DNA of 64,000 bases from an uncultured Roseburia sp. (GTDB lineage: Bacteria; Bacillota; Clostridia; Lachnospirales; Lachnospiraceae): positions 1 through 64,000 of the forward strand of contig CANSKO010000010.1 of assembly GCA_947647505.1 (NCBI GenBank), given 5' to 3'. The notes under the pieces are model-generated. The model had not been told where the DNA came from. It did not search any database and was given only the letters and a program-made list of their open reading frames with translations. Shown here piece by piece: positions 1 through 7,369 of this stretch. How positions within the stretch are numbered: position 1 is the stretch's first letter; the number at the start of each line of letters is the position of its first letter. The position numbers and the translations under genes are program-made.

Positions 1-264
1 ATAATCCGACGCTTCCAGCGCCTCCGCTTCCTCAATCAGCGCTTTCAGCTCTGCTTTTGTCTTATATTCCGGCGCCGGCGGCGTCTGCCCCTCTACCGGT
101 TTCAGCGCACGCAAAGCTGCGTCCAACGCCTCATATGCGGCTGTAATCTCCCGCCCTGACGCATCGTCTTTTTCATACGCCTCTTTCGCTCTGGCAAGCG
201 GCTCCGCAAGACCTGCATACGACTCCTCCGTATAATCCGACGCTTCCAGCGCCTCCGCTTCCTC
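1..264 (-). repeat. 231-base direct repeat encoding FIVAR units
   Basis: The 33 bases at 1-33 recur exactly at 232-264, a period of 231 bases or 77 codons, in the same frame of the large surface protein. Each copy encodes an LEEAEALEASDYTEES-like helix. This looks like a recent in-frame duplication of one FIVAR module, and more copies may follow outside the window. Confidence 0.85.
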
Positions 265-3200
265 CAAAAGCATTTTTAACTCTTCTTTTGTCTTATACGT
301 AACAAACGTCAGCTTCGAACACGCATCTGCCAGCGCCGCAAGCGTCTGATCCATTTCCGTTTCCGAAAAGCTTTCTCTCTTCAACAGCGCCTGCGCTCTT
401 TCCAGCATTTCCCGATACGTCTTATAGCTTCCCGGCGTATAGCTGCTTTCTTCTACCACGTCTTTTGTCAGCTCCGCGATCCTCTCTGCCAGCGCCGTTT
501 TCAGTGGCTTCAGGGCCGCAAGCGCCTGATCGAGGGACGCTTTGGCGCCATCAATCGCCGTCTGATCCGCACTCAGATCGTCTATCACTGCCTGTGCTTT
601 TTCAATCGCCTGTCTTAAGCTTTCCCGGCTTTCCTTCGTATAGCTTTCGTCTTCTGTCTTAAGCAACGCAGCCGTAATGGATTTTCCAAGTTCCGCTTTC
701 GGATGATCGGGATTTAGATTTTCCTCTTTTAACAGATTGTCGACTGCTGCTTTTAAAGCCGTAAACGCGCCTTCCGCTTCCAGCTCCGTCAGACCATCTT
801 TTTTCACCCATTCATTTGCGGCGTTTAACGCGCTCTGATAGGAATCCCACGCATCTTTCAAATAATATTCTTCCGTCAGAAGCACTCTGCCCATCTGTTC
901 TTTGATCTGTTTTTCCAGTCCCCCGGCAACCGTACTTAAATTCTGTTCCGCCGCATCAAACAGCGCTTTGCAGGCCAGATACGCTTCCTCCGAAACTGCA
1001 TCCGACCGCAGAGCCGTACGGATCGACGCAATCGCATACTGATACGCCGCCCAGCTTGCGCCGGTATATCCGCCCTGTTCTGTTTTCAGGTTCGCAAGCA
1101 GATCTTCCAGATCTTTTTTATAATTCTTTCCAACCGTCAGCGTAAATTCTTTTTCCAGCCCATTGTATGCAACGATTACGGAATATGTCCCAATGTCCAG
1201 ACCCGCATCGACATCCAGACAGCGTTTTGTCTCATTCCATGTGATCTTATGTTCCGTATCCGCCTCGCACGACACCGTAACGCCATCCGCCTCTTCTATC
1301 ACAAAGCTGTCAGAAGACGTCGCGGCATAGCCTTCCGTCAATGTCATCGCAGACGGCCCTTCCAAAACGGCTCCCTGCGGATATTTCTGAAGCAAAATAG
1401 AAGGCGCCGCAACCTTTTCTTTTACTCCCGGCTGGATAAAACCAATATCCGGATCAATCGCTTCTCTGCTGGCAAACGTCTGCCCTGATCCTATGCCGCC
1501 TACCAGCAATGTCAGCGTATGTTTCGATGCATCCTGCTTATATGCAGCCATCGCCTCTTTCAACATCCGGGAAATGTCTACCCTGACTTTTGTTCCGTCT
1601 ACATAGGATATGCCTCTGTTGATATTGTCGGATACCGTACGATAATCAATCAGAGGAGCCTTCAGTTTATAGACGTCAGACATTCTGATATCCTCAAAGT
1701 GAACCCTGCGCGCCTCTTCATTCTGACTTACCCATTCCGTCCACTTCGTTCTGGTCATCGGAGCGCTGTCCTGCTCGTTATCATTCCATTCAAATTCCGA
1801 AGAAACGGGAGCTACGCTGACCTGCACCGTCGCATCCCGCCTTTCATTCGCATTAAACGCAGCGGATTCCGGTATTCCAAGATAGGTCAGCTCCAGTTCC
1901 GCCCGGTCATACGCTGTATCCGTTCCAATCTGATCCAGATCAAATTTCAGGAAAAACATCTTGACGTCACTTGGAGCTCCCAGCTCTCCCATCCATCCGT
2001 ATTGTGAATTTTTATAGGGATCCATTGTATTTTGCGCCCGCAAACCAAGCCTCGCCCCATAACGATTATTCTTTTCAGCGCCCCAGGACTGCGTATGCGC
2101 GTCCGCCACCACCGGAATCGGCTCCGTCACCGCCTGCATTTCTTCAGGCGCCATGCTTCCTACGGAAATCGTCACGGTATGGTAAGCCGGTAAATTGCTC
2201 TGTCCATTTGCCACAAACCGCACTTCATGCTTTCCATAATCCAGCATGCCTGGCGTCCAGTGAAAAACGCCTGTCTTTGGATCAAAGACTGCCCCGGTAA
2301 GGCCCTGCATGCTTTCTTCATCAACGGATACCGTAACAATATCGCTGGTATCTCCAGGATTCTCCGCCTTAACGGTAAAGGATACCGTCATTCCCATGCA
2401 CGCCCGAATTTCCGCTCCGGGATTTGTAAATACGGGCGCCGCCGCAATATCTTTCACCTGCAATGCAAACGTGCATTTTACATCAGTATCCTCCGGCGTC
2501 TGATTCGAAATCGCATCCGGCTCCGTTGCCGCGGACTGCGGTATAAACAGCGTCATCTCGTAAATGCCTCTGGTCAGGCCCGCCGGAATCTCCAGACGCT
2601 GCTCTTCTTTATTCCAGGTAATCCTGCCGCCGGCCGTATTGCCGGAAAGCTTCACATTCTCAGCTTTGCAGTCTGCTCCCGTAACAATATGGAAGCTGTC
2701 CGAGCCCGTAGCCGTATAGCCCGTCTGTAAAATCATCTGCTCCGGTCCCTTTATCGCCGGAGGATTCTGCTCCTTATCCCGACTGTAATCAAGGAGAATC
2801 GACGGAGCGGCATTTTCAATGCCTCTGCTTGCTATCGCGGAATAGAACGCAGCGCCTTCTTTGCTCACAAAAAAATGCGCCTTGCTGAGCGTTTCGTTTA
2901 CGCCCAGAAGCAATGTCCCGTCTCCATTCCCCGCTTCATAAATATTCTTTACAAACGGCGTAATATCCGTCGTTATTTTACGGCCGTCAATATTATAATT
3001 TGCATTGCCTCTGACGTTCATATCCGTCGTCGCATTCGTCCTCGTATTTGTCATATTATACGAAGCTGATTCAAAGACCTCCGCATCCTCCACGTTCTTA
3101 TCCCATTTGGCCCAGGTCTCTGCCCAGTTTGAAATCCTGGCAACTTTTAACTTCTGGCCGTCATTTTTTGAAGAGCCTCCTATATATGTAAGGGACAGAT

Positions 3201-3912
3201 CCGCTCCAAAAATTTTCATTGCGCTCCCGTCATAGCTGAAATTCCCTTCCGCCGGACTGCCGTCTTCCTGATAGCTTCCGTTCAGATTGAATTTCAGAAT
3301 TGGCAGCTTCGCTTCATTGCCGCTGCCCTGCGTGGCAAGCTGGCCCAAAATGCCAAGCTCCCCGTTCGTAGACGCGTTATTTCCTTTTTGCACCGTCAAT
3401 ATGTTCGCTTTGCCATTATCTGTCACGCCTCCACTCCAGGATTCCAGCGTCCGGTTCTCTTCCACAGTAAATACCGCCGTCTTGTACTCTTTTCCTTCCC
3501 GGACAACCGAAAGCTCGACTGATTTTTCCGCCGTCTCCTCCCCACGGCCAGCGGAAAACGTCACTGTATAGCTTTTACGCTCGTCCATATCGCCCGGCGT
3601 CCACTGAAATTTTCCGCTCTTTGCGTCAAGCGTTGCGTCCATCCCGTCCGGCTTCTCCATTGTAAAGCGCTCCGCGCCGTCCGCGCGCACATAAAACACC
3701 AGAGGTTCTCCGACATACGCCGTCACCGCATCACCCGGATTGCGAATTGCAAATCCAGCGCCCGCTTCCGTTTTCTGCGTCCTCCATGCAACGTCCATTC
3801 CGTTCTCATTCGCATGTGCAGTTTCAGAACCACCCCCCCATCCGGGCAAAACCAGCGCCACCGTCAGCGCGATCGCCGTAATGCGTCTCACGATTCCTGC
3901 TCTCATTTGCAT
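1..3912 (-). CDS. giant secreted modular protein with DNRLRE-like and FIVAR modules, C-terminus off the window
   Basis: The reading frame runs open from an ATG at 3912 to the left edge, giving about 1304 residues without a stop, so the C-terminus is missing. I chose 3912 because AAGGAG lies 6 bases upstream; in-frame ATGs at 3933 and 3906 are alternatives. The N-terminus has a basic stretch and a hydrophobic core (AIALTVALVLPG), as in a signal peptide. Two beta-rich modules, at about residues 160-330 and 520-690, resemble DNRLRE/CBM96 domains, and Ig-like segments ending in WTPG lie beside them. From about residue 840 on there are helical FIVAR-type repeats (LxxAIxxAxxLxxxxYTxES). Such proteins usually sit on the cell surface and bind or process glycans. 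No catalytic domain is visible in this part; one may lie beyond the edge. Two copies of a 231-base repeat lie at the 3' end. The role is inferred from architecture only. Confidence 0.8.
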   Translation of the reverse strand, partial: MQMRAGIVRRITAIALTVALVLPGWGGGSETAHANENGMDVAWRTQKTEAGAGFAIRNPGDAVTAYVGEPLVFYVRADGAERFTMEKPDGMDATLDAKSGKFQWTPGDMDERKSYTVTFSAGRGEETAEKSVELSVVREGKEYKTAVFTVEENRTLESWSGGVTDNGKANILTVQKGNNASTNGELGILGQLATQGSGNEAKLPILKFNLNGSYQEDGSPAEGNFSYDGSAMKIFGADLSLTYIGGSSKNDGQKLKVARISNWAETWAKWDKNVEDAEVFESASYNMTNTRTNATTDMNVRGNANYNIDGRKITTDITPFVKNIYEAGNGDGTLLLGVNETLSKAHFFVSKEGAAFYSAIASRGIENAAPSILLDYSRDKEQNPPAIKGPEQMILQTGYTATGSDSFHIVTGADCKAENVKLSGNTAGGRITWNKEEQRLEIPAGLTRGIYEMTLFIPQSAATEPDAISNQTPEDTDVKCTFALQVKDIAAAPVFTNPGAEIRACMGMTVSFTVKAENPGDTSDIVTVSVDEESMQGLTGAVFDPKTGVFHWTPGMLDYGKHEVRFVANGQSNLPAYHTVTISVGSMAPEEMQAVTEPIPVVADAHTQSWGAEKNNRYGARLGLRAQNTMDPYKNSQYGWMGELGAPSDVKMFFLKFDLDQIGTDTAYDRAELELTYLGIPESAAFNANERRDATVQVSVAPVSSEFEWNDNEQDSAPMTRTKWTEWVSQNEEARRVHFEDIRMSDVYKLKAPLIDYRTVSDNINRGISYVDGTKVRVDISRMLKEAMAAYKQDASKHTLTLLVGGIGSGQTFASREAIDPDIGFIQPGVKEKVAAPSILLQKYPQGAVLEGPSAMTLTEGYAATSSDSFVIEEADGVTVSCEADTEHKITWNETKRCLDVDAGLDIGTYSVIVAYNGLEKEFTLTVGKNYKKDLEDLLANLKTEQGGYTGASWAAYQYAIASIRTALRSDAVSEEAYLACKALFDAAEQNLSTVAGGLEKQIKEQMGRVLLTEEYYLKDAWDSYQSALNAANEWVKKDGLTELEAEGAFTALKAAVDNLLKEENLNPDHPKAELGKSITAALLKTEDESYTKESRESLRQAIEKAQAVIDDLSADQTAIDGAKASLDQALAALKPLKTALAERIAELTKDVVEESSYTPGSYKTYREMLERAQALLKRESFSETEMDQTLAALADACSKLTFVTYKTKEELKMLLEEAEALEASDYTEESYAGLAEPLARAKEAYEKDDASGREITAAYEALDAALRALKPVEGQTPPAPEYKTKAELKALIEEAEALEASDY

Positions 3913-4079
3913 CATCTTCTCCTTATTTTTCATAGTAGTATTGTTTGCCGTCCCTCTCCAGGGGCTATATACATGGAAGCGCGCTATATGCCATACATCC
4001 TGCACGCGCAGCCCTTATATATCTGTACTTGATTCAACACCGCAAAAACAGACTGTTTTCAACAAATGTCCCTATTTTT

Positions 4080-4108
4080 ATCTTACTCACATTTTTTCTT
4101 TTTGTCAA
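4080..4108 (-). promoter_or_regulatory. sigma-A promoter of the giant FIVAR protein
   Basis: On the minus strand TTGACA (4108-4103) is followed by a 17-base spacer and TAAGAT (4085-4080). Transcription would start near 4073, leaving a leader of roughly 160 bases before the ATG at 3912, unusually long for this window. Confidence 0.75.
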
Positions 4109-4153
4109 TTCTCTGTTTTACAGCTTATCCTGCAAAAACCTGCCCGGATACCC

Positions 4154-5494
4154 TTACGGCGCAACCACCTTCGCCAGCAGATCTGCAAGCGGTTCCATCG
4201 CATTCATCATCTCCTGTACCGTATTCGTCTGCGCGCCGGCCTCTACCAGAAGCGTCTTTGGACAATAATGCATATTATACCGATAACCTTTCAGATATAC
4301 AGCCCTGGAAAATCCCGGATAGTATTCCTCTGCGGCAATCTGCATCTGCAAAGAAAAGGCGAGATTGTCCTGTATGTACGGATTGGGCAGATAGGAAATA
4401 TCACCGTTTGCCGTCGTCCGGCTCAATCCATTAAAAAACATAATGCTCGCCGTCTGCTTCCCCTGAATCTCCGTTACAAGATGCGTCCCCTCCGCAACGC
4501 CGTCCCGATGCAGATCGATCACAATCTCAATTCCCGGATTATCCTTTAAAATCCGCTCAATCACAGGACCCGCTTTCGAATACGCGCCGTCTCTGCTTTC
4601 CACATCGTATTCCCCCGTATGGTGCAGCACGTGAAATCCATAATTTGTCAGAAGCTGCGTCAGATATTCTCCGACGCCAACAATGGACGTGGCGGGATCG
4701 TCGGGCAGCGAATCGGCAAAACGCTCCTGCGAATGCGTATGATAGATTAAAATCTGCGGCGTCTGCGCATCATGCGTCAGCTTCATGCTGCGGCCAAGCA
4801 GGTCATCCGCATTCAGCTGACTGCTGTTAATCGTCGTCGTCCGGTCTACCACGTAAAAATTCTGAATCAGATAGTCAAAATCATTCAGCTTTTCTCTCGA
4901 ATACGTTACGGCCGGCGTCTGATTCGGCACGAACGAATCGTTTACGGCCACGGCCTGTTCCTTTGCATCCTGCGGCGGCTGCGGCGCGCTCTCCTGCTCC
5001 AAAAGCTCCTGCTGTTTTGGCTGCCTGATTTCCCCCAGGCCGGAATCCGTCACCGTAACAAGCTCACCCGTTTCATCAATATAATTTTCATCGGCCGCCT
5101 CTCTTGCAAGAATCGCCTCGTACGAAATCTCACTTTCCGACTGCGTCGCATATTCTTCTTCATCCGTCACATATCCATAAACCGGAACCGCAGAAAATGC
5201 CAGGTCAAACATCCACTGCATCGGGCTCTTTTCTTTTTTTTCATAAAAAAGCGCCGGAGAAGCGCTCTTTAACATCCGAAGATAACTCTCACTCTTCGCC
5301 TGTCTGAGTATCCGCTCCAGCAACGCGTCTTCTCTTGCAAAATCGCGAAACAGCACGCAGACGCCCAAAACAGCGACGACTGCAACGCCCGCCGCCAGCT
5401 TCCCCTTCTCCCGCTTCCGAAATCGTCTTCGAAACCGCTTTCGCACACTTCCACGCTCCCGTTCCATACAATGCAAAAAACCGCCCCGGCGCAC
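4154..5494 (-). CDS. spoIIP: stage II sporulation protein P (peptidoglycan hydrolase)
   Basis: SpoIIP works with SpoIID and SpoIIM at the septum, where it cleaves peptidoglycan (amidase and endopeptidase) and drives engulfment of the forespore. The family signatures are present: ILIYHTHSQE with its zinc-type His, VIDLHRDG, and a C-terminal LLVEAGAQTNT with the catalytic Glu. One N-terminal membrane segment (KLAAGVAVVAVLGVCVLF) follows a very basic stretch, which gives the usual anchored form. The length of 446 residues is typical. The start is uncertain: GTG at 5494 has a weak GGTGG about 10 bases upstream, and an in-frame ATG at 5467 has no clear ribosome site. It lies downstream of gpr on the same strand, the order known from Bacillus, but a repeat-bearing gap of about 410 bases separates them. 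Confidence 0.95.
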   Translation of the reverse strand: MRRGGFLHCMERERGSVRKRFRRRFRKREKGKLAAGVAVVAVLGVCVLFRDFAREDALLERILRQAKSESYLRMLKSASPALFYEKKEKSPMQWMFDLAFSAVPVYGYVTDEEEYATQSESEISYEAILAREAADENYIDETGELVTVTDSGLGEIRQPKQQELLEQESAPQPPQDAKEQAVAVNDSFVPNQTPAVTYSREKLNDFDYLIQNFYVVDRTTTINSSQLNADDLLGRSMKLTHDAQTPQILIYHTHSQERFADSLPDDPATSIVGVGEYLTQLLTNYGFHVLHHTGEYDVESRDGAYSKAGPVIERILKDNPGIEIVIDLHRDGVAEGTHLVTEIQGKQTASIMFFNGLSRTTANGDISYLPNPYIQDNLAFSLQMQIAAEEYYPGFSRAVYLKGYRYNMHYCPKTLLVEAGAQTNTVQEMMNAMEPLADLLAKVVAP

Positions 5495-5656
5495 ATCCGG
5501 ACATCCACCACTGCCCGCCGCCTGTCTAACCCATCCGCCGTTCAGACGCCCTGGTTCAAAAGCAACGCCACATCCTCACAGCAAAAATTTCTTATATCGA
5601 TCCTTCTCTTTCCAAAAGTCCATCGTTCCCCCACCCGTTCCGCACGAAAGAGGCAA

Positions 5657-5792
5657 GGCGGAAGCAAAACCAGATTGCATGCAGACCGTTATACGCCGCC
5701 GGTTCTTAGTGAGGTTTTTTCGAACTTAGAACCGCTGCGCGCGTATAGAGCGCAAGCGCGTCAGCGTGCAATCTGGTTTTGCTTCCACCGCC
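5657..5792. repeat. long inverted repeat between spoIIP and gpr
   Basis: Two perfect 20-base arms, 5660-5679 and 5767-5786, are inverted copies of each other and flank 87 bases. The inner part contains a second imperfect inverted pair (GGTTCTTAG and CTTAGAACC, one mismatch) and a GC-rich segment. No coding frame here looks real. The structure could be a MITE-like element, a dispersed intergenic repeat, or a large terminator for gpr; it lacks a proper T-run, so I favour a repeat element. Confidence 0.75.
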
Positions 5793-5804
5793 CGCATTAC
5801 GGGC

Positions 5805-5883
5805 CATACCTCTATGCCATTCGGCCCCGACAATGTACGCCCCTTTGGGGCATACCTCTATGCCATTCGGCCCCGACAATGTA
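5805..5883. repeat. 33-base tandem direct repeat beside the inverted repeat
   Basis: The same 33 bases occur at 5805-5837 and 5851-5883, period 46, separated by 13 bases. With the adjacent inverted repeat they fill most of the 411-base gap 5495-5905 between spoIIP and gpr. The rest of that gap (5495-5656) shows no gene. Confidence 0.85.
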
Positions 5884-5905
5884 AATATATTCCGCATCCT
5901 GTTTT

Positions 5906-6853
5906 TTATGCAGGGAAAAAAGCCATATTGATCCCTTCCGATATAGTGTAGCTCAATCGCTTTACCGACTCGTCAATATCTTTTGGCGTGACAAACATCG
6001 CGTTTAAGTTCGGCGAAAGCAGCTCGCGGATCAGCTCGTATTTTTCAGCCTCCTCCAGCTGGCGGATGCTCTCTCCGATCTGCTCAAGCTTTCTCGTCTG
6101 CTCCATCGCCAGAACCAGATCGTTCATCGTATCGCTGACGATGGTGACCGCGTCTACGACGGTCGGAATCCCAATCGCAATCACGGGGATTCCCATGCTC
6201 TCCTGATTGAGCGCATGTCTGTGATTGCCAACGCCGGAGCCGGGGGAAATTCCGGTATCCGTAATCTGTATCGTGCGGTTTAAGCGTTTCGTGCTGCGCG
6301 CCGCCAGCGCGTCGATTGCAATGATATAATCCGGCGCCGTCTCATCCAGCACGCCTTTTATAATTTCAAGCGTCTCCATTCCCGTCTGCGCCATAACGCC
6401 CGGCACAATGCTGCTGATCTGATGATTCCGCTTCAGCCCAAACGCATACTTTCCGAATTTGCGGATAATATGCCGGGTAATCATCATATTATCGGCAACG
6501 CGCGGACCAAGCGCATCCGGCGTCACCTCTCTGTTTCCAAGACCTACAACCAGGACGGACAGCTCTTTTTTTTCAATGGGCATCAGCTCTTTTAAAATTT
6601 CAGCCAGCTGCCTGGAAATTTCCCTGTGATAATCTTCATCGGAATCCGCCATATCGGGCGCTTCCAGCGTAATGTAATTTCCCTTTGGCTTTCCCATAAT
6701 CTTCGCCCCGTTTTCCGTCTCTATCACAACTTTCACAAGCGTCATATTTCCGCCTGGATTTTCTTCCGTAACTTTTACGCCTTTGACTTCCACATTGTCA
6801 TTTATAAATTTCTCTCTTGCTTCTAAAGCCAGATCCGTTCGAACCTGATACAT
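5906..6853 (-). CDS. gpr: germination protease GPR
   Basis: GPR is the aspartic-type protease (family A25) that degrades small acid-soluble spore proteins during germination. The 315-residue protein starts with VRTDLALEAREKF, the propeptide region typical of the family, and contains VVGLGNREVTPDALGP, IAIDALAARS and GISPGSGVGNHR, all characteristic. The start ATG has AAGGTGG about 7 bases upstream. The gene is monocistronic or leads into spoIIP across the repeat region. It is divergent from rpsT. A weak forespore-type promoter candidate is TCAATA (6924-6919), 17 bases, CGTAAAA (6901-6895); four of seven -10 bases fit, so I do not list it separately. In Bacillus, gpr is a sigma-F/sigma-G gene. 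Confidence 0.97.
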   Translation of the reverse strand: MYQVRTDLALEAREKFINDNVEVKGVKVTEENPGGNMTLVKVVIETENGAKIMGKPKGNYITLEAPDMADSDEDYHREISRQLAEILKELMPIEKKELSVLVVGLGNREVTPDALGPRVADNMMITRHIIRKFGKYAFGLKRNHQISSIVPGVMAQTGMETLEIIKGVLDETAPDYIIAIDALAARSTKRLNRTIQITDTGISPGSGVGNHRHALNQESMGIPVIAIGIPTVVDAVTIVSDTMNDLVLAMEQTRKLEQIGESIRQLEEAEKYELIRELLSPNLNAMFVTPKDIDESVKRLSYTISEGINMAFFPA

Positions 6854-6920
6854 CGTAAACCACCTTCGTATTTTAATCGCATGTTTTCTTTATTTTTTAC
6901 GAAAGTCCGAAAAATATGTA

Positions 6921-6949
6921 TTGACATATAAATAAACTTGACATAAAAT
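6921..6949 (+). promoter_or_regulatory. sigma-A promoter of rpsT
   Basis: TTGACA (6921-6926), a 17-base spacer and TAAAAT (6944-6949) form a near-consensus promoter. A second TTGACA at 6938-6943 has no matching -10. Transcription would begin near 6956, giving a leader of about 85 bases before the TTG start at 7042. Confidence 0.8.
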
Positions 6950-6965
6950 AGTAGTCGAATGTGTG

Positions 6966-6994
6966 CATCGGAACGTCCGTGTCCGGCTCCGATG
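6966..6994 (+). promoter_or_regulatory. hairpin in the rpsT leader, possible S20 autoregulatory site
   Basis: CATCGGA (6966-6972) pairs with TCCGATG (6988-6994) around a 15-base loop in the 5' leader of rpsT. Many ribosomal protein genes are controlled by binding of the protein to their own leader, and E. coli rpsT also has a weak UUG start with autogenous control. Extending that to this hairpin is an inference. Confidence 0.4.
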
Positions 6995-7041
6995 ACAGGC
7001 TGTTATACTATTTTATTTTCATATAATTGGAGGTGTCCGGA

Positions 7042-7305
7042 TTGGCTAATATCAAATCTGCGAAGAAGAGAATTCTCGTTACGGCTACAAAAACCGCCAG
7101 AAACAAATCGATCAGATCTGCGGTAAAGACTTCTATCAAAAAAGTGGAAGCCGCTGTCAGCGAGAAGAACAAAGAGGAAGCGACCGCTGCGTTAAGCGCT
7201 GCCAAATCTACCATTGCAAGAGCAGCGAGAAAAGGCGTTTACCACAAGAACAACGCTGCGCGAAAAGTTTCCCGCCTGGCCAAACTTGTAAACGAGCTCG
7301 CTTAA
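7042..7305 (+). CDS. rpsT: 30S ribosomal protein S20
   Basis: S20 binds 16S rRNA in the small subunit. The 87-residue product begins MANIKSAKKRI, the usual N-terminus, and is rich in Lys, Arg and Ala, as expected for this helical RNA-binding protein. The start codon is TTG at 7042; GGAGG at 7029-7033 sits 8 bases upstream, so the longer frame beginning at 7027 is ruled out because it would include the ribosome site. The gene stands alone between divergent gpr and a strong terminator, the gene order gpr-rpsT being common in Firmicutes. The TTG start may lower translation and serve autoregulation. Confidence 0.97.
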   Translation: MANIKSAKKRILVTATKTARNKSIRSAVKTSIKKVEAAVSEKNKEEATAALSAAKSTIARAARKGVYHKNNAARKVSRLAKLVNELA

Positions 7306-7318
7306 TTTTTATAAAAGA

Positions 7319-7363
7319 AAAGGGAATGGATCAGAACTGCCGTCGCCTGATCCATTCCCTTTT
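7319..7363. terminator. bidirectional terminator between rpsT and the ABC-class ATPase gene
   Basis: A long stem (AAGGGAATGGATCAG with its complement, 12-base loop) is followed by TTTTT on the plus strand and preceded by an A-run, so it can stop transcription from both convergent sides. Confidence 0.85.
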
Positions 7364-7369
7364 TCTGTT

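Noticed and set aside
5805-5883. Possible CRISPR array
   Set aside because: Only two repeat units, spacer of 13 bases, no cas genes in the window.
5706-5897. Small minus-strand frame inside the intergenic repeat
   Set aside because: It merely translates the repeated DNA and has no ribosome site.
7008-7214. Minus-strand frame opposite rpsT
   Set aside because: Shadow of the Ala/Lys-rich S20 gene.
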